Both the position numbers and the translations under genes were made by a program. A stretch of DNA of 64,000 nt, from the NCBI RefSeq assembly GCF_004803795.1, contig NZ_CP012543.1:1426001-1490000 (forward strand), read 5' to 3'. Under the pieces are notes generated by a model. That model had not been told where the DNA came from, did not search any database, and saw only the letters and a program-made list of their open reading frames with translations. Numbering within the stretch: position 1 is the first letter of the stretch; each line of letters starts with the position of its first letter. Below are positions 59,219 through 64,000 of this stretch, in pieces. The DNA comes from Campylobacter rectus. GTDB taxonomy: Bacteria > Campylobacterota > Campylobacteria > Campylobacterales > Campylobacteraceae.

Positions 59219-60028
59219 CTATCCGTTCATCTTGGATAGCTTTTCATTTTTGAGATTTGCCTCCATCTGGCGTATCTCATCCTCGCCGCTCCTTACGACG
59301 CCTTCGTCGCACTCAAAGTTTTTGGCGTCTATTTTTTTCGGGTATTCGACGTTTGCTAGGATGTGTCTAAAAAGGTTGATGCGAGCCTGTTTTTTGCTAT
59401 CTGAAACGATGATCGTCCACGGACAAAACGGCGTGTTTGAGGCTAGCAGCATCGAGTATTTGGCGATGGTGTATTGATCCCAGAGCTCCTGGCTTTTTTC
59501 ATCTACGGGCGAAATCTTAAACTGCTTGAGCGGGTCGGTGAGGCGCTCTTTGAAACGCTTTTTTTGCTCCTCTTTCGAGACCGAGAGGTAAAATTTAAAG
59601 AAAATGATGCCCGAGTTTTTGATCATCTCCTCAAATTTAGGCACTTCACGCAAAAACTCCTTGTGCTCTTCTTGCGTGCAAAAGCCCATCACCGGCTCGA
59701 CGCCCGCGCGGTTGTACCACGAGCGGTCAAAGATCACGATCTCGCCCGCGCTTGGCAAATGCGCGACGTAACGCTGAAAGTACCACTGCGAGCGCTCGAC
59801 GTCGCTTGGCTTTTCAAGTGCGACTATACGGCATCCGCGCGGATTTAGATGCTCGGTTAGGCGCTTTATCGAGCCGCCCTTGCCCGCCGCGTCGCGTCCC
59901 TCGACGATGATGAGTACGCGCAGGCCTTGCTCTTTTACGTGATTTTGAAATTTTAAAAGCTCGATTTGCAGCCTTCTAAGCTCGCGTTCGTAGTCTAGCT
60001 CGTCGCTATTTTTTTTATCTTTTGACAT
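59219..60028 (-). CDS. ppk2: Polyphosphate kinase 2
   Basis: The 269-residue protein has the Walker A EGRDAAGKGG (residues 43-52), ERSQWYFQRYVAHLP (about 79-93) and Walker B/lid DRSWYNRAGVEPVMGF (about 101-116), the PPK2 signature. It transfers phosphate between polyphosphate and nucleotides (GTP/ATP formation) in the cytosol. Single domain, usual length. An AGGAAAAG site precedes the ATG. Confidence 0.95.
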   Translation of the reverse strand: MSKDKKNSDELDYERELRRLQIELLKFQNHVKEQGLRVLIIVEGRDAAGKGGSIKRLTEHLNPRGCRIVALEKPSDVERSQWYFQRYVAHLPSAGEIVIFDRSWYNRAGVEPVMGFCTQEEHKEFLREVPKFEEMIKNSGIIFFKFYLSVSKEEQKKRFKERLTDPLKQFKISPVDEKSQELWDQYTIAKYSMLLASNTPFCPWTIIVSDSKKQARINLFRHILANVEYPKKIDAKNFECDEGVVRSGEDEIRQMEANLKNEKLSKMNG

Positions 60029-60036
60029 ATCTTTTC

Positions 60037-62046
60037 CTAGTCTATTAAGATATTTTGCTCGTTTAGCACGGCGCCGACGCTTGCGCCGTCTTTTTCGGCG
60101 GTTATCGCTCCTATCAGCGAGATCTCGCTGCTTTCTAGCGTGCCGTTACCGTCCGCTACGATCTTATAAAGCTGAGTTACGTCCTTGCCTTGCACGGCTA
60201 CTACGGCTTTCGTGCCTTCTTGATTTGAAGTAGTATTTTTAAAAGCCGTTTTGTTTGCGGCGATAAGCTCTGCGAAATCTTTCCCGCCGTAATCTTTGCC
60301 CGATATATTTTCGTCCATTTTGACGCTATAAATATCGCCGTTTTTTATCTCTCTACCGGCATTTGCGGCGAGGCCTAAATTTTGGGCGCTTATTTTCTCT
60401 TTGACGCCTAAATTTTTAAAATTTATCTTATCTTCGTTTGAAAAATCCGAAATCGTCAAATTTGAAACATTCGCCGATAAGGTAAATATATCTTTAGCTT
60501 TACTTGCGGCTACGGCTCCGGTCACGTCCGATACGAGCAAGGTATCGTTTGCGTCGATAAATTTATCTCTCAAAAGCGAATACTGAACCAAGGTTAGTTC
60601 CAAAACGCCTTGTTCATCGGTAACGTCGATGCTGTTTGCGGATTTTAAAGCGTTTAAATCGCTTGAGTTTCCTAACGCGGTTTTAAAATTTGCAACGCTA
60701 TCTTTCAATAAAACATTCTCTTTTAGCGCGAGTATATCTTTAAACATACCGAATTTAGCGATCGCCAGAGTCTCGTCGCTAGGGCTAGTAAATTTGCCTT
60801 TTAGGTTCTTAAACTGCAAAATATTAAGCTCAAACAGGCTATTTTCTTGATTTACATCGACGCTTTTTACGCGCTCTGCGAGCAAAGAGAGCACCTCAGC
60901 CACGCCCTTTTGCTGCAAATTCGCGGGCGTATCGAGGACTCTAAAATTTACGTTTTCAGGCAGGCTAAACTCGTAAATTTTACCCGAATAATACGCCGTT
61001 ACGAGCGTTTTTATATCCGTTAGCAGCTCGGAGATATTTTTATCGGCGCCAAACAGCATCGAGCTTTTATCTACCGTGAGCACGTCGCCCTCTTTTCTCT
61101 CTTTTAAGATCCCTTGCACGGTATATGCCTTTAGCGTCTCTTCGGTCTTGGTAACGGGAGTTTTAAACGTATAAATTTCATTCGTAGGTAGCTTGACGCT
61201 TGAAATTTTAAGCTTTGCGAGGCTTATGTCCGCGACAACCTTTTGTCCGCCCTCGTCTTTGTAGTATTTACCGTCGATACCCTTATAAACGACATAATCT
61301 ACGCCCTGGGCTTTCACGCCCACGTCGCTACTATCAAAAAGCTTCATAAAGCCGTCTTTGTCCGTTATCTGACGATACATAAAATTTCCGTTTTTTTCCA
61401 GATTTTCTATCACTCGCTCGATTTGCTCTTGCGTTGCTCCCTCAAATGCAGCGGCAATGATTTTGGCAAATTCTTTGTTTCCGACGGTTTTTACGCCGTT
61501 TATCAAAGCCTGCGTTTTTAAAATCGTCGCCACCTCGGTAGCCGTGCTCTTGTCGGTTATCTCTTTTAAAATATTTCCAAATGCGGCTAATTTCTGCGCT
61601 AACGTGCTTTTTTCTGGCAGTTTTTGTATGATCTTGGCGCCCACGTCGGCGACTTTTAGTTTATTGAGGTATAAATTTTGCGCCCTTATCGCGTCGGCAT
61701 CATCGTAGTTTCCGTGCTCGGCAGCCTTTAAAAGTTCGCTTACTACGACTTCTTTGGAATTACCGTTATTTAAGCTTTTAGTCCAAAACGCCACGCCCTC
61801 GGGGTCTTTACTCTTATCTTTTGAAAACAAATTCGTATAAATGTGATTTATAAAATCCTCATTGCTCTCTTTGCCGCTAAAATACTCCTTTGAGGGCTCC
61901 GTAGCCAGCATAGCGGCGGCTACGTCTTTGATCTCCAGAGAATTTTTATTAGCCGCGTTTAGCCAATACTGCTGTCCGTCTCCCTCGGCGATCCTGTTAA
62001 AAAGCGTGATATATAGAGCGTTTATATCCTTACTCGTTAAAGCCAT
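60037..62046 (-). CDS. DUF4214 protein, S-layer/RTX-like, probably secreted by type I system
   Basis: The 669-residue protein starts with DUF4214 (about 5-150: INALYITLFNRIAEGDGQQY; FINHIYTNLFSKDKSKDPEG). Then comes a helical part and beta-rich repeats (VTDEQGVLELTLVQYSLLRD; NVSNLTISDFSNEDKINFKN). The C-terminal end (GAVLNEQNILID) is acidic and hydrophobic like type I secretion signals. No N-terminal signal peptide. The S-layer-RTX proteins of C. rectus have this build; the role here is inferred. Confidence 0.75.
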   Translation of the reverse strand: MALTSKDINALYITLFNRIAEGDGQQYWLNAANKNSLEIKDVAAAMLATEPSKEYFSGKESNEDFINHIYTNLFSKDKSKDPEGVAFWTKSLNNGNSKEVVVSELLKAAEHGNYDDADAIRAQNLYLNKLKVADVGAKIIQKLPEKSTLAQKLAAFGNILKEITDKSTATEVATILKTQALINGVKTVGNKEFAKIIAAAFEGATQEQIERVIENLEKNGNFMYRQITDKDGFMKLFDSSDVGVKAQGVDYVVYKGIDGKYYKDEGGQKVVADISLAKLKISSVKLPTNEIYTFKTPVTKTEETLKAYTVQGILKERKEGDVLTVDKSSMLFGADKNISELLTDIKTLVTAYYSGKIYEFSLPENVNFRVLDTPANLQQKGVAEVLSLLAERVKSVDVNQENSLFELNILQFKNLKGKFTSPSDETLAIAKFGMFKDILALKENVLLKDSVANFKTALGNSSDLNALKSANSIDVTDEQGVLELTLVQYSLLRDKFIDANDTLLVSDVTGAVAASKAKDIFTLSANVSNLTISDFSNEDKINFKNLGVKEKISAQNLGLAANAGREIKNGDIYSVKMDENISGKDYGGKDFAELIAANKTAFKNTTSNQEGTKAVVAVQGKDVTQLYKIVADGNGTLESSEISLIGAITAEKDGASVGAVLNEQNILID

Positions 62047-62219
62047 ATTTTGTCCTTTTTGTTTATATTCGACATTATTATATATAAATTCGGTTGATTT
62101 TTTGATTTATTTTTATAAAATAGCAGATCAAGTGCGTGACAAATTCGCAATTTACTTAAGTTTTATACTAGCTTTATACTTTTTTTGTAGAATTAAAAAA
62201 AATATTTTCAAGGATTTTT

Positions 62220-64000
62220 ATGTTTTTAAGACCAATCGCTATCTTATTTCTTTTGATAAATTTTGCCTTTTGCGAACCGTTATCGGTCAAAGAGGCCTTC
62301 AATCTAACGGCTCACGCAGACGAGCAAAACGTCGAGTTTAGATTTGCTCCCGCGCCAAATATCCACGTCTATAAAGACAGCCTCGCAGCAAGCCTGGGCG
62401 AGCGAAATTTAAACTCGCACCTAAACTTCCCCAAAAGCGAGATCGAGGACGAGCGCGAGGTTTATACGGGCAAATTTAGCCTTTTTGTGCCGATAAATTT
62501 GCTAAAAGAGCTTAGCGGCGACGAAAATTTCGCCCTAAAGCTCGAATACCAAGGCTGCGCCAAAGACGGCATCTGCTACCAGCCGCAAACGCTAAATTTT
62601 AGCGTCAAAAAGGGGCTTAGCGGCTACTCCGTCACGCAAATCATAGAGGCCGCCGAGCCCGACGAGTTTGCAAGCTCTCAAGCGCCGCTTTCCGAACAAG
62701 ACTCCATCGCCGCAAGCCTTAGTAGCGCAAATTTCCTCCTCTCGCTCGTCACGTTTTTCGGCTACGGATTGCTACTCTCGCTCACGCCTTGCATATTTCC
62801 GATGATACCGATCCTCTCATCGATCATCGTCTCAAAGCAAGCCAGTAGTGCGCACGGCGGCAGAAACGGCGCCGTAAATTTAAGCACAGCGGACGAAAAC
62901 TCGGTCAAATTTGATGGTAGTAACCCGCACGCCAAAAATAACAAAAGCAAAAAACCGCGCGCCGCGAGTGGATTTTTCCTCTCTCTCATCTATGTTTTTG
63001 CGATGGCGTGCGCCTACGCGGTCGCCGGCGTAGCGGCTAGCGTTTTTGGCTCGGGCGTGCAAACCGCACTGCAAACTCCGGCCGTGCTGATCGGCTTTAG
63101 CATCGTTTTCGTCGCGCTTGCGCTTTCTATGTTTGGACTTTACGAGCTTCAGATGCCGCTCGCCCTGCAAAACGCGCTTAGCAAAAAAGCCCAAAGCAAA
63201 GGCGGCGTAGTCGGCGTTTTCGTCATGGGATTTTTATCCGCGCTTATCGCCAGCCCCTGCGTCGCCGCACCGCTTGCGGGCGTGCTACTTTATATCGCGC
63301 AGAGCGGAAACGCGCTATTTGGCGGGCTTGCGCTATTTACGATGGGACTTGGTATGGGTGTGCCGCTACTGCTTATCGGCGCAAGCTCGGGCAAAATTTT
63401 GCCGCGACCGGGCGCTTGGATGGATAAAATCAAGACGCTTTTCGGTTTTATCATGCTGATAATGGCGGTTTGGCTTAGCGCACGCGTGATGGGCGCCAGA
63501 GCGGAGCTACTGCTCTACGGCGTTATCGGCGTGTTTGCTAGCGTATTTTTCGGAGCTTTTGATGCGACAAACGCAGAGCGCTCGGACGGCAAAAAGCTGC
63601 TAAAAGGCACGGCGCTACTAGCCTTTATCTACTCTGTTTTGCTGATCGTGGGCTCGTTTTCGGGCGCAAAATCGGCGCTAAATCCGCTCGAAGGCTTTAA
63701 AAACGCAGGCGGTGCAGGCGTAAATTTGAGCAAAAACGAACCTAATTTTATCACCGTGTCAAATTTAGCCGAGCTGGAAAATGCGGTAAAAAGCTCATCC
63801 AAACCCGTGCTGATCGATTTTTACGCGACTTGGTGCGCTAGCTGCAACGAACTTGACGAGATCACTTTTAAAGACGAAACCGTGCTAAAAAAACTCGAAA
63901 ATTTTACTCTTTTACGCGCGGACGTGACGAAAAATAGTAGCGATAATGCGCAAATAATGAAAAAGTTCGGGCTCATCGGGCCGCCCGCGATCCTATTTTT
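62220..64000 (+). CDS. dsbD: Thiol:disulfide interchange protein DsbD, 3' end cut by window
   Basis: It starts at the ATG 62220-62222 (AAGGA) with a signal peptide and runs off the window after 593 codons. The periplasmic alpha domain has Cys113 and Cys119 (CAKDGICYQP), the membrane domain Cys191 (LTPCIFPMIPI) and Cys347 (ASPCVAAPL), and the C-terminal thioredoxin-like domain WCASC with Cys539 and Cys542. Together they carry electrons from cytosolic thioredoxin to periplasmic proteins. All three Cys pairs are intact. Confidence 0.95.
   Translation, partial: MFLRPIAILFLLINFAFCEPLSVKEAFNLTAHADEQNVEFRFAPAPNIHVYKDSLAASLGERNLNSHLNFPKSEIEDEREVYTGKFSLFVPINLLKELSGDENFALKLEYQGCAKDGICYQPQTLNFSVKKGLSGYSVTQIIEAAEPDEFASSQAPLSEQDSIAASLSSANFLLSLVTFFGYGLLLSLTPCIFPMIPILSSIIVSKQASSAHGGRNGAVNLSTADENSVKFDGSNPHAKNNKSKKPRAASGFFLSLIYVFAMACAYAVAGVAASVFGSGVQTALQTPAVLIGFSIVFVALALSMFGLYELQMPLALQNALSKKAQSKGGVVGVFVMGFLSALIASPCVAAPLAGVLLYIAQSGNALFGGLALFTMGLGMGVPLLLIGASSGKILPRPGAWMDKIKTLFGFIMLIMAVWLSARVMGARAELLLYGVIGVFASVFFGAFDATNAERSDGKKLLKGTALLAFIYSVLLIVGSFSGAKSALNPLEGFKNAGGAGVNLSKNEPNFITVSNLAELENAVKSSSKPVLIDFYATWCASCNELDEITFKDETVLKKLENFTLLRADVTKNSSDNAQIMKKFGLIGPPAILF

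Overview
The window comes from the chromosome of an epsilonproteobacterium, most likely a Campylobacter of the C. rectus/C. showae type. The signs are the gene order flgI-flgJ-flgM-flgN-flgK next to rsmD, followed by flaG-fliD-fliS; a large DUF4214 protein of the S-layer/RTX kind; a GC content well above that of C. jejuni; and long non-coding gaps built from AAATTT-type words. The species call is inference, not proof.

Positions 1 to about 31,690 are the right part of a prophage whose left end (and integrase) lies outside the window. It has lambda-like head genes (GpA/Nu1-type terminase, lambda-type portal, gpW-like connector, HK97 protease fused to capsid) and a P2-like contractile tail (V, W/gp25, J, I, H-like fibre, sheath FI, tube FII, a chaperone with -1 frameshift, tape measure T, and U, X and D). 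Early genes lie at 1-5,210 (helicase fragment, DNA methyltransferase, HTH protein, a possible replication initiator and many tiny genes). A lysis block at 13,090-14,619 holds a holin, both spanins and a DUF5675 protein. Two immunity-like switches are present. The first, at 5,220-6,432, has two repressor-like genes sharing an Asn-rich tail plus a fragment of an S24 peptidase repressor. The second, at 29,156-30,495, lies between tail genes X and D and has a Rha-type gene, a 26-residue hydrophobic peptide and a small HTH protein with two matching operators. Accessory cargo includes an Excalibur protein, a frameshifted secreted nuclease, small membrane proteins and a HicAB toxin-antitoxin pair inside the late region. 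The right edge is marked by a tRNA 3'-end-like sequence (31,668-31,686), which suggests integration into a tRNA gene.

Positions 31,690-64,000 are host chromosome: an M20 amidohydrolase (abgA-like), nagZ, gpsA, gatB, atpB, a TauE/SafE permease, sodC, a TIGR02757-type protein, a flagellar cluster with visible sigma-54 and sigma-28 promoters, rnpB (RNase P RNA), a paralogous set of membrane proteins (one a two-module fusion), ppk2, the DUF4214 protein and the start of dsbD. A decayed IS1595-family element (43,713-44,523) and two short derivatives that keep its ends (36,164-36,457 and 53,828-54,001) sit in the intergenic gaps.
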